From Flavobacteriales bacterium (GTDB lineage Bacteria; Bacteroidota; Bacteroidia; Flavobacteriales_D; Crocinitomicaceae): 64,000 nucleotides of DNA. The translations under genes were made by a program, and so were the position numbers. Within the stretch, counting starts at the first letter, position 1. Each line of letters starts with the position of its first letter. The stretch lies in contig CANGJM010000014.1 in assembly GCA_947454525.1 (NCBI GenBank), forward strand, positions 1-64,000, in the 5' to 3' direction. A model generated the notes under the pieces. The model was not told the DNA's origin. It did not search any database and worked only from the letters and a program-made list of their open reading frames with translations. Positions 27,051 to 34,647 of the stretch are shown one piece after another.

Positions 27051-28430
27051 ATGAAGTACTTCTTTTTCACCTGTTTAACACTTCTATTTTTGACTTCGTG
27101 TGAAAAAGATAAAGTACCGACACCGACATCGCCCCCAATTCCAACGGACCCTTCCGGATATATCCAATATGGAACACCTTATGCTTCTATGCCAGCAACG
27201 GAGGATGCTGTGGTTTATGAAGTAAACCTGCGTGCGTTCAGTTCTACGGGTGATTTACAAGGTGTAATCAATCGTTTGACGGAAATCAAAGCACTGGGAA
27301 TCAATACGATTTGGTTGATGCCGATTTATGAAGAAGGTGTGTTGAATAGTGTCCACTCACCTTATTCCGTGAAAGATTACAAGAAAGTAAGTACAGAATA
27401 TGGCTCCTTAGCGGACTTAAGAACTTTGACAACACAAGCGCATCAGTTGGGAATGTCCGTTATTTTAGACTGGGTGGCGAATCATACATCTTGGGATAAT
27501 GCATGGATTTCCGATCATCCGGACTGGTATTCGCAAAATGCAGCGGGAAACATCATTATTCCTCCTGGAACGAATTGGAACGATGTCGCGGACCTGAATT
27601 TCAATAATTCAGACATGAAATCCGCTATGATTGACGCCATGAAATACTGGGTGCTCGAAGCGAATGTAGATGGATTCCGTTGTGACTATGCTGACGGTGT
27701 TCCATTCGACTTTTGGCAGCAAGCCATCACGGCTTTAAATGCAATTCCCAACAGGGATTTATTGTTTTTGGCTGAAGGAACAAGAGCAGATCATTACAAC
27801 GCGGGATTCAATTTGACCTACGGATGGAATTTCTATACAGCTGCGAAGAATTTATGGGCTGGAACGGCTTCTATAACCAACTTATACAATACACACTTGG
27901 CTGAATATACGAACATGCCAGTTGGTAAACACAAAATTAGATTTACAACAAATCACGATGAGTCCGCGTGGGATGCTTCACCTTGGAGTTTGTTCAATGG
28001 GAAAGCTGGAGCTTTAGCCGCTTCTGTTTCAACGATATTTATGGGAGGTGTCCCGTTGATTTACACGGGACAAGAAGTTGGACGCAGCACCACTACCCCA
28101 TTCTTCACGAATTCACCAATCAATTGGACCATCAATCAAGACATGTTGCAGGCCTATAAAGACTTGTTGGCATTTCACAATGAATCAGCAGCAGCTAGAA
28201 AAGGAAGTATTTCGAATTACGCTATTTCCACCAATGTACTTTGTTTAAAGAAGACACTGGGAACAGAGAATGTGGTGATCATTGTGAATGTACGCAATTC
28301 GAATCAATCGTTTTCTGTGCCGAGTCCACTGACTGGTAATTGGACCAACGCTTTGAATAACGCAAGTTACACTTTAAATAGCACCATTAATCTTACTCCT
28401 TATCAGTACATTATACTGAAAAATAGCTAA
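27051..28430 (+). CDS. GH13 alpha-amylase-family enzyme, lipoprotein
   Basis: The protein has 459 residues with a lipoprotein signal (MKYFFFTCLTLLFLTSC) and a proline-rich linker. GH13 regions are in order: GINTIWLMPIYEEG, SVILDWVANHTSW (region I), VDGFRCDYADGVP (region II, nucleophile Asp about 211), LLFLAEGTR (region III, acid/base Glu about 243) and RFTTNHDESAWD (region IV, Asp about 303). It acts on alpha-glucans, probably at the cell surface or periplasm. It sits alone between the toxin-antitoxin pair and acs, near but outside the galactan operon. Confidence 0.92.
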   Translation: MKYFFFTCLTLLFLTSCEKDKVPTPTSPPIPTDPSGYIQYGTPYASMPATEDAVVYEVNLRAFSSTGDLQGVINRLTEIKALGINTIWLMPIYEEGVLNSVHSPYSVKDYKKVSTEYGSLADLRTLTTQAHQLGMSVILDWVANHTSWDNAWISDHPDWYSQNAAGNIIIPPGTNWNDVADLNFNNSDMKSAMIDAMKYWVLEANVDGFRCDYADGVPFDFWQQAITALNAIPNRDLLFLAEGTRADHYNAGFNLTYGWNFYTAAKNLWAGTASITNLYNTHLAEYTNMPVGKHKIRFTTNHDESAWDASPWSLFNGKAGALAASVSTIFMGGVPLIYTGQEVGRSTTTPFFTNSPINWTINQDMLQAYKDLLAFHNESAAARKGSISNYAISTNVLCLKKTLGTENVVIIVNVRNSNQSFSVPSPLTGNWTNALNNASYTLNSTINLTPYQYIILKNS

Positions 28431-28433
28431 AGA

Positions 28434-30344
28434 TTAAAATGCCCCAGATTTGATTTCATCAACAATGGATGGATCAAGTAAAGTGCTTGTATCGCCTAGA
28501 TTCGAAGTGTCTCCTTCCGCAATTTTCCGCAAAATACGACGCATGATTTTTCCACTGCGGGTTTTTGGTAATCCAGAAACAAATTGAATTTTGTCCGGTT
28601 TTGCAATTGCACCAATCACTCTTGAAACCGTTTGCAGAATATCTTGTTTCGCTAAAGCAGCATCTCCGTGTTGATTTTCAATGATCACGTAGGCATAAAT
28701 CCCTTGTCCTTTAATGTCGTGAGGGTAACCAACGACAGCGCTTTCAATGACGCCAGTATGCATATTGATGGCGTTTTCTATTTCCGCTGTCCCGATGCGA
28801 TGTCCACTTACGTTCAATACGTCATCAACGCGTCCCGTGATGCGGTACATTCCGTTTTCGTCGCGAAGACAACCATCGCCTGTGAAGTAATAATTCTCAT
28901 AAACGGAGAAATACGTTTGACGACAGCGCTCATGATCGTTATAGGTTGTTCGAATGATTCCAGGCCATGGAAACTTGATGCACAGATTCCCATTGACACC
29001 GTTTCCTTCGATTTCCTTCCCAGCATCATCCACCAAACAAGGTTGGACTCCAGGCAAAGGCAAGGTTGCGTAAGAAGGTTTGCTTGGTGTGACTCCAGCC
29101 AAGTTTGAGATGAGTACTCCGGCTGTTTCTGTTTGCCACCAGGTATCGACAATCGGACAATTATTTTTACCAATGTGTTGGTTGTACCATTGCCAAGCTT
29201 CTTCGTTGATCGGTTCACCAACAGAACCAAGGACTTTTAAGGAACTTAGGTCTTTGTCAACGACGTGTTCTAATCCGAATCCCATTAAGCTACGAATAGC
29301 AGTTGGCGCCGTGTACAGAATGTCAACGTTAAATTTATCGACGATGTCCCAAAATCGTCCAGCATCGGGATAGGTTGGAATTCCTTCAAACATCAGAGAT
29401 GTTGCTCCGGCACTTAATGGACCGTAAATAATGTAACTATGTCCGGTAATCCAACCGATATCCGCTGTGCAGAAATGAATTTGTCCGGGTTTGTATTGAA
29501 AAACGTTGACGAACGTGTAGTTCGTCCAAATCATGTATCCTGCGGTTGTATGAACCACGCCTTTCGGTTTTCCTGTCGAGCCGGAAGTATAAAGAATAAA
29601 GAGAATATCTTCCGCATCCATTTCTGCCGCTGGAAAAAATGGACTTCCCGCTTCCTCCACTTTTTGAATTTCATCGGTCCACCAAACATCGCGTCCTTTC
29701 AGCATGGAAACCGGCACACGTGTACGTTCATATACGACGACACGTTCAATCGTATGATTACCAACCAATGCATCATCGATTACAGATTTCAAAGGAATGT
29801 CCTTTGCGCCTCGAAACGCACCATCACACGTAACGATAAAACGCGCTTTCGCATCATCTAGTCGGTCTGCAATTGCTTGAGCGGAGAAACCACCAAAAAT
29901 AATGGAGTGAATCGCACCGATTCGCGCACAAGCGAGTGTAGCAATCGTTAATTCAGGAATCATTCCCATGTAAATACACACACGATCTCCTTTTTGAACG
30001 CCGTTATTTTGAAGGACATGTGCAAACTGCATGACTTTCGCGTGCAACTCTTTGTATGTGTAAGTAATTGAAGATTCGTTTGGATCGTTTGCTTCCCAAA
30101 TCAACGCAGCGTGATCACCTTTGTCAGCTAAATGTCGATCGAGGCAATTTTCGGTAATGTTCAATGTTCCCCCTTGAAACCAACGAACAGAAGGTTCTGT
30201 GAAATTCCATTCCAAGACCTTGTCCCATTTCTTTTTCCAAACAAAGTTTTCAGCGATTTCCGCCCAGAATTCTTCGGGTTGATTAACGCTCTTTTCATAA
30301 GCGCGGTGATATTCCTCGAGGGAGTTTAGTTGGTAGGGATACAT
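28434..30344 (-). CDS. acs: acetyl-CoA synthetase
   Basis: This 636-residue AMP-forming enzyme makes acetyl-CoA from acetate. The N-terminal ACAS domain (EEYHRAYEKSVNQPEEFWAEIA) is followed by the ATP loop ILYTSGSTGKPKGVVHTTAGY (about residue 250), VDTWWQTETAG, YFTGDGCLRDENGMYRITGRVDDVLNVSGHRIGTAEIE and PKTRSGKIMRRILRKIAEG. The last holds the catalytic Lys that is usually controlled by acetylation. Length matches the family. Convergent with the GH13 gene. Confidence 0.96.
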   Translation of the reverse strand: MYPYQLNSLEEYHRAYEKSVNQPEEFWAEIAENFVWKKKWDKVLEWNFTEPSVRWFQGGTLNITENCLDRHLADKGDHAALIWEANDPNESSITYTYKELHAKVMQFAHVLQNNGVQKGDRVCIYMGMIPELTIATLACARIGAIHSIIFGGFSAQAIADRLDDAKARFIVTCDGAFRGAKDIPLKSVIDDALVGNHTIERVVVYERTRVPVSMLKGRDVWWTDEIQKVEEAGSPFFPAAEMDAEDILFILYTSGSTGKPKGVVHTTAGYMIWTNYTFVNVFQYKPGQIHFCTADIGWITGHSYIIYGPLSAGATSLMFEGIPTYPDAGRFWDIVDKFNVDILYTAPTAIRSLMGFGLEHVVDKDLSSLKVLGSVGEPINEEAWQWYNQHIGKNNCPIVDTWWQTETAGVLISNLAGVTPSKPSYATLPLPGVQPCLVDDAGKEIEGNGVNGNLCIKFPWPGIIRTTYNDHERCRQTYFSVYENYYFTGDGCLRDENGMYRITGRVDDVLNVSGHRIGTAEIENAINMHTGVIESAVVGYPHDIKGQGIYAYVIIENQHGDAALAKQDILQTVSRVIGAIAKPDKIQFVSGLPKTRSGKIMRRILRKIAEGDTSNLGDTSTLLDPSIVDEIKSGAF

Positions 30345-30435
30345 GTTTTATTGCTTTTACTCAACGAAAATACGTTTTCTATGATAGGAAAAGTAGCAAT
30401 AATCGTTCAGATATTAGCACAAAAACAGCGTGGAC

Positions 30436-31026
30436 TTAAGGGATGATTTCAATTGCAACCTCATTTCGACGATTGATGATGTCCCAAGGAGCATTGTAGC
30501 CCATATACATGAATCCACCAGTAGCTTTCAAATGGTGTTTTTGAATGATGTTTTTCAATACAGCTATATGACTATCGATGCGTTCATCATTGGAGTATCC
30601 CCCATAACGAACAACTAAAAGTACTTTAGAAACCTCTTCTTGAATCGTTACGTTTTTGTTCGATGGATTCGGAAGATCATCTTTCTTATATTGACTCGGC
30701 ATTACGAAATACATCGTTGCTGAATCATTTAATTCCATCACAACCGGCGAAGTCATGGCGATTTTCTGCTCCTTTTCATTCCCTCCGAAGATATATCCCG
30801 CAATGCTACGGAATCCATCACTTCCAGAATTCTCGAAGGATTTATCCTTAACGCTTGTTTTTGCGACAATCATATTTGGATACTGTCGAAGTTCGATGTT
30901 CTTTTCATAGGACTTAAGAACCGTATATTTCGGCATTTCGATGTTGGAGTAACGGAAGGACATAAAGACTACGAATAGTAGAACAATGCCAACAAAACCA
31001 ATTAGGATATAGGTCATTTTTTTCAT
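30436..31026 (-). CDS. SOUL/HBP heme-binding family protein
   Basis: The protein has 196 residues from ATG 31026; ATG 31017 is an alternative. A single N-terminal membrane helix (TYILIGFVGIVLLFVVFMSF) is followed by the SOUL domain: YTVLKSYEKNIELRQYPNMIVAKT, GFRSIAGYIFGGNEKEQKIAMTSPVVME and GGFMYMGYNAPWDIINRRNEVAIEI. Members bind heme or porphyrins. Likely anchored to the inner membrane facing the periplasm. Confidence 0.88.
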   Translation of the reverse strand: MKKMTYILIGFVGIVLLFVVFMSFRYSNIEMPKYTVLKSYEKNIELRQYPNMIVAKTSVKDKSFENSGSDGFRSIAGYIFGGNEKEQKIAMTSPVVMELNDSATMYFVMPSQYKKDDLPNPSNKNVTIQEEVSKVLLVVRYGGYSNDERIDSHIAVLKNIIQKHHLKATGGFMYMGYNAPWDIINRRNEVAIEIIP

Positions 31027-31176
31027 GTGTTTTCTTTTAGAACAAAACAAACTAGTAATGGTTTTGTTCTAAACTCTATTTCTGTGAAATATACAATAAA
31101 TCAAGTATTTACCTCTTAGTTATACTTTTTCATTTCATTTTTTTCAGAAAAAACTCAACGATTATCGAAAATTGTA

Positions 31177-31184
31177 TATCTTTG
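31177..31184 (+). promoter_or_regulatory. -7 promoter box for tRNA-Arg
   Basis: TATCTTTG is an exact match to TAnnTTTG, 11 bp before the tRNA 5' end. Confidence 0.55.
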
Positions 31185-31195
31185 CACTCAGAAAC

Positions 31196-31269
31196 GGCCT
31201 TGTGGCGCAACTGAATAGCGCATCTGATTACGGCTCAGAAGGTTTCAGGTTTGAATCCTGACAAGGTCA
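31196..31269 (+). tRNA. tRNA-Arg (anticodon ACG)
   Basis: The 74-nt cloverleaf has the acceptor stem GGCCTTG/CAAGGTC, D arm GCGC-loop-GCGC, anticodon arm TCTGA-TTACGGC-TCAGA with anticodon ACG, and T arm TCAGG-TTTGAAT-CCTGA. CCA is not encoded. It has its own -7 box and a terminator at 31278. Confidence 0.95.
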
Positions 31270-31277
31270 CAAGCAAA

Positions 31278-31306
31278 AACCCAGCACGCAAGTGCCGGGT
31301 TTTTTG
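31278..31306 (+). terminator. Rho-independent terminator of tRNA-Arg
   Basis: AACCCAGCAC and GTGCCGGGTT pair with one mismatch around the loop GCAA and are followed by a T run. Confidence 0.85.
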
Positions 31307-31604
31307 TTTTTATAGCGTTTAACGATCATATTGACAAGCGATTAAAACAAAAACACCCGCAAATTGCACTGCAATTTTGGGTTTTAACATGTTATGAACT
31401 CCCCTTAGGAAAACGCGCCGACGTAATCCTGAAATTCCTATCGTAAAGATAAATCGGCATCCACCTCCCAAAGAATGTGATTCTATTTGATTTTGAACTC
31501 AAATTCACAAACAATTAATCACAATTCCGCTTGGTGTATAAATCCAAATTAGAGTTGCTCAGACCATTTATGTTTCGCCTTATAATTAATAAATACTTGT
31601 GATA
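31307..31604. other. AT-rich intergenic region after tRNA-Arg
   Basis: No convincing gene was found here. An imperfect hairpin at 31348-31386 (CCC..AAATTGC-ACT-GCAATTT..GGG, ending in TTTT) may be a second terminator. A tRNA 3' flank is a common integration site, but no integrase or repeat of the tRNA end was seen in the window. Confidence 0.4.
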
Positions 31605-31712
31605 ATGAACAAATTATTTAATTTCATGAGAATCAAGTTATATTTCATAGTGCTTTTTTTTGCGATTTTCGCAAATGACCTCCGGGCAATTGCGAATTCA
31701 GATTACCAATAG
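31605..31712 (+). CDS. 35-codon signal-peptide-like ORF, possible remnant
   Basis: ATG at 31605 opens 35 codons with a basic start and a strongly hydrophobic core (IKLYFIVLFFAIFA) ending in RAIANSDYQ-stop. It looks like an isolated signal peptide, such as the 5' end of a decayed secreted-protein gene, or a small membrane peptide. No longer continuation in any frame was recognised. Confidence 0.25.
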   Translation: MNKLFNFMRIKLYFIVLFFAIFANDLRAIANSDYQ

Positions 31713-31726
31713 TCGTGAATAAAAAT

Positions 31727-31734
31727 TATGTTTG
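31727..31734 (+). promoter_or_regulatory. -7 promoter box of the lipid-type operon
   Basis: TATGTTTG is an exact TAnnTTTG match, 32 bp before ATG 31767 and 65 bp before ATG 31800. It would drive the six-gene operon at 31767-39701. Confidence 0.45.
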
Positions 31735-31766
31735 TAAGATAAACGAGACGAATATTTGTAGGGATT

Positions 31767-34121
31767 ATGCCCTCTCAAATCTTATACATACGGAAGAAGA
31801 TGGAGAATGATTACCAATTAGCACCCGGACGCGGATTAATGAGTCAAACGGCTTATGATCTGAGAATAGCACACTTAAAAACACTTTTGGATGTGGAAGA
31901 TGTGCTTGATTCAAAATCCATTCGACTGGAACACATTCAAAACAATATTGAAAGTTACATCGGCACCATTGAGATTCCATTGGGATTAATTGGACCATTG
32001 AAATATATGGATACTGATCAAGCTGAATTTGTTTACACCGCTGTAGCTACAACGGAAGGAGCTTTAGCAGCAAGTATGAACAGAGGAGCGAAGGCCATCA
32101 GTGAATGTGGTGGATTTAAAGCACATGTGATCCATCAAAAAATGCTTCGCACACCCATGTTCACTTTTGGACAAATGTCCGAAGCGATCGCCTTTGATCA
32201 ATGGATCAAAAAACAGTTTGAGGAAATCAAACAAATCACCCGCAAATATTCGAATTACGCAGATTTAATCGAAATCAGAAGTGTTGTCATCGGTAAAATT
32301 ACGCACCTCAAATTCATCTATTCTACCAGTGATGCTTCCGGACAAAACATGACCACTAGTTGTACTTGGCATGCTTGTTTGTGGATTGATGAACATTTTC
32401 AAAAGGAAACAAACATTGAAATCCTACATTTTGTTATCGATGGAAATGGTGCATCTGACAAGAAAGTATCGTTTTACTCCATGCAAAATGGACGTGGAAC
32501 TCATGTGATCAGTGAGTGTTTTTTAACCAATGAAATCATTGAAAAAACATTGCGGACAACAGCGGATGACATGTTTCGATCCTACATTCATTCCATGGCA
32601 ATAAGTCGTTTAGATGGAATGATTGGATACAATATTAATGTTGCGAATACCATTGCTGGAATTTTTGCTGCCACCGGACAAGATTTGGCCTGTATCCATG
32701 AATCTTCTACAGGAATATTGCAAATGGAGCAAACCCACGAAGGGTTGTACATTTCTTTAAGTTTGCCAAATTTAGTGGTCGGAACGGTCGGTGGTGGAAC
32801 TCATTTGCCTGCGTTTACCAAAATCCTAGAATTAATGGATTGCAAGGGAATTGGAAAAGTGGGGCGTTTTTCAAAACTCATTGCAGGTTTTGCTTTATCC
32901 CTTGAAATATCTACCCTTGCGGCCATTGTGAGCGGACAATTTGTTCGGGCACATCAAAAGTTGGGTCGAAATAAACCCGTGAGTTGGTTGTTGCGTTCAG
33001 ATATAGACCTCCCGTTTATTACGAAAGGAATGAATTTGTTTCAACATAAAATCACTTCCTTTTCTTTTCGAAATGATTCCAATTTGGAAAATGGAATTCT
33101 GATGGATCTAACCAGTCGTGTCTCAAAAAAAGTAATTGGATTCATTGAACTTGATTTAATCTTAGCAAATGATACCACTGTCCCTGTTTTAATAAAAAGC
33201 AAAGCGCTAGGGGCGGAAGTTATTGATGGACTGCGCTTTATGGCAAGCAACTTAAATGTAGAACTTTCGGACACCCTATTCGAACATGGTCAATCATTAG
33301 AATACGCTAATTGTGAGAAAAAGGAAATTCAAGTATATGAGCTGCTCGCAAAAATGGGATTTGAATGCACCCCTGCATTTTATGGCGCTAAAATCGAGGA
33401 AAAAGCGGAAACATATTTGCTCTTCATGGAGCGATTAGAGCCTGCCAAAATGCTCCTTTTTAATTCTGAAAACAATCCTGAAAGCTGGAGTAAGAAACTC
33501 ATTCTTACAACCATTCATGCAATTCACAAGATTCATGCGGCATTTGTCACAAGCGATTCAAAGGAACAACTTTCATCGGTGGTATCGTTCGAACCAGTGA
33601 AAGCGCTTGAATTATACAGGCAATTTAACCGATTGAATGCAAAGGATTACGCGTATTTGAATTGGACGGATTCCTTTCATTATTTGGACACTGTTTTAGA
33701 GGATTGGAAACGAAGTACTCCAGTTAAAAAAAGTGTTTTGACGCTAGTTCACAATGATTATAATCCTCGTAATGTGGGCGTAAGATTGGATGGGAGTATT
33801 TGCATGTACGATTGGGAACTTGCATCATTCAATATTCCACAAAGAGATGTGTTTGAATTTTTAGCCTTTACCCTATCTGAAGATTTTTCTTCTTCGGATT
33901 TAACTGAAATACTCGCGGAACATTACCTTTTGTTGAAGGAATTGAATTCGGAAAACTATTCCTATCAGGACTACTTACAAGATTTTAAATTAGCCGGAGA
34001 TGAGTTTTTGTTAACACGCGTGAGTTTTTATTTGGCCGGCAGCACCTTGGTACACTATCCATTTATCAACCGAGTATTTGAAGTTTCATTGAAAATGATT
34101 CAATTCATTCAAAATGTTTAA
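31767..34121 (+). CDS. HMG-CoA reductase fused to an APH-like kinase domain
   Basis: The protein has 784 residues; ATG 31800 is an alternative start (MENDYQLAPGRG). Residues about 1-425 form a class I-like HMG-CoA reductase: TTEGALAASMNRG (catalytic Glu about 95), SDASGQNM, GASDKKVSFYSMQNGRG (catalytic Lys about 231), AATGQDLA (catalytic Asp about 305) and QFVRAHQKLGRN (catalytic His about 395). Residues about 440-784 resemble aminoglycoside phosphotransferase/choline kinase proteins: VLIKSKALG (ATP Lys about 475), a KEIQVYELL helix, LVHNDYNPRN (catalytic Asp about 662) and MYDWELAS (metal Asp about 681). All key residues of both halves are present, so both may be active. A reductase feeding a kinase could turn HMG-CoA into phosphomevalonate, but that is inference. 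First gene of a six-gene operon. Confidence 0.85.
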   Translation: MPSQILYIRKKMENDYQLAPGRGLMSQTAYDLRIAHLKTLLDVEDVLDSKSIRLEHIQNNIESYIGTIEIPLGLIGPLKYMDTDQAEFVYTAVATTEGALAASMNRGAKAISECGGFKAHVIHQKMLRTPMFTFGQMSEAIAFDQWIKKQFEEIKQITRKYSNYADLIEIRSVVIGKITHLKFIYSTSDASGQNMTTSCTWHACLWIDEHFQKETNIEILHFVIDGNGASDKKVSFYSMQNGRGTHVISECFLTNEIIEKTLRTTADDMFRSYIHSMAISRLDGMIGYNINVANTIAGIFAATGQDLACIHESSTGILQMEQTHEGLYISLSLPNLVVGTVGGGTHLPAFTKILELMDCKGIGKVGRFSKLIAGFALSLEISTLAAIVSGQFVRAHQKLGRNKPVSWLLRSDIDLPFITKGMNLFQHKITSFSFRNDSNLENGILMDLTSRVSKKVIGFIELDLILANDTTVPVLIKSKALGAEVIDGLRFMASNLNVELSDTLFEHGQSLEYANCEKKEIQVYELLAKMGFECTPAFYGAKIEEKAETYLLFMERLEPAKMLLFNSENNPESWSKKLILTTIHAIHKIHAAFVTSDSKEQLSSVVSFEPVKALELYRQFNRLNAKDYAYLNWTDSFHYLDTVLEDWKRSTPVKKSVLTLVHNDYNPRNVGVRLDGSICMYDWELASFNIPQRDVFEFLAFTLSEDFSSSDLTEILAEHYLLLKELNSENYSYQDYLQDFKLAGDEFLLTRVSFYLAGSTLVHYPFINRVFEVSLKMIQFIQNV

Positions 34122-34647
34122 CATGGAACAGCTTTTACAACATGTCATCCTCGTTTTTGTCCCGATGATATTTGCGAATTCATTCCACATGGTTTTCGTG
34201 AAGTGGGATTTGTTAGCATCGTTTAATATACCGATTTCTGTGCGCCTTTTTGGACAAAATAAAACGTTAAGGGGATTTATCCTACTGCCACTTTTAAGCG
34301 CGCTATTCGCCTTGCTTGGAAGCAATGTTTTTGGTCCTTTTCTTGGTTCGAATGCGCACGTTGTGTTCTTTGGTTTGGGCCTTGGAATCGTTTATTTATT
34401 GGCCGAACTGCCTAATTCTTATGTCAAACGAAGATTGAACATTCCAAACGGTGGACATTCGGAAAAATACAAAGTCCTGCAAATAATCATCGATCGAGCC
34501 GATTCGCTTGTCGCTATCTTTTTGTATTATTACCTAGTTACGGATTGTCCTTTCCTGGATTGCAGCATTCTTTTTTTCAGCGCCATGATCATATCCTTTC
34601 TCACTTCCGTGTTGTTATTTTCACTTAACATAAAACGATCCATCTGA
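34114..34647 (+). CDS. CDP-archaeol synthase/CdsA-like cytidylyltransferase
   Basis: This 177-residue membrane protein has about five helices, the size of archaeal CarS rather than bacterial CdsA (about 270). It carries RLFGQNKTLRGF (about 45-56), SYVKRRLNIPNGG (about 105) and DRADSL (about 130). These match the S-x-x-K-R and D-R-x-D-S signature of the CTP-transferase family and the FGxNKTxRG motif of CarS. Such enzymes make CDP-activated lipids from CTP and a lipid phosphate. Related folds include phytol and farnesol kinases, so alcohol phosphorylation is an alternative. It overlaps both neighbours (8 bp and 1 bp), showing coupled translation. ATG 34123 is another possible start. Confidence 0.75.
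   Translation: MFNMEQLLQHVILVFVPMIFANSFHMVFVKWDLLASFNIPISVRLFGQNKTLRGFILLPLLSALFALLGSNVFGPFLGSNAHVVFFGLGLGIVYLLAELPNSYVKRRLNIPNGGHSEKYKVLQIIIDRADSLVAIFLYYYLVTDCPFLDCSILFFSAMIISFLTSVLLFSLNIKRSI

Noticed and set aside
28434-30344. Non-acetate acyl-CoA or NRPS-type synthetase
   Set aside because: Length, N-terminal ACAS domain and all motifs match acetyl-CoA synthetase.
31196-31766. Integrative element at tRNA-Arg
   Set aside because: No integrase, no repeat of the tRNA 3' end and no mobile genes were seen downstream.
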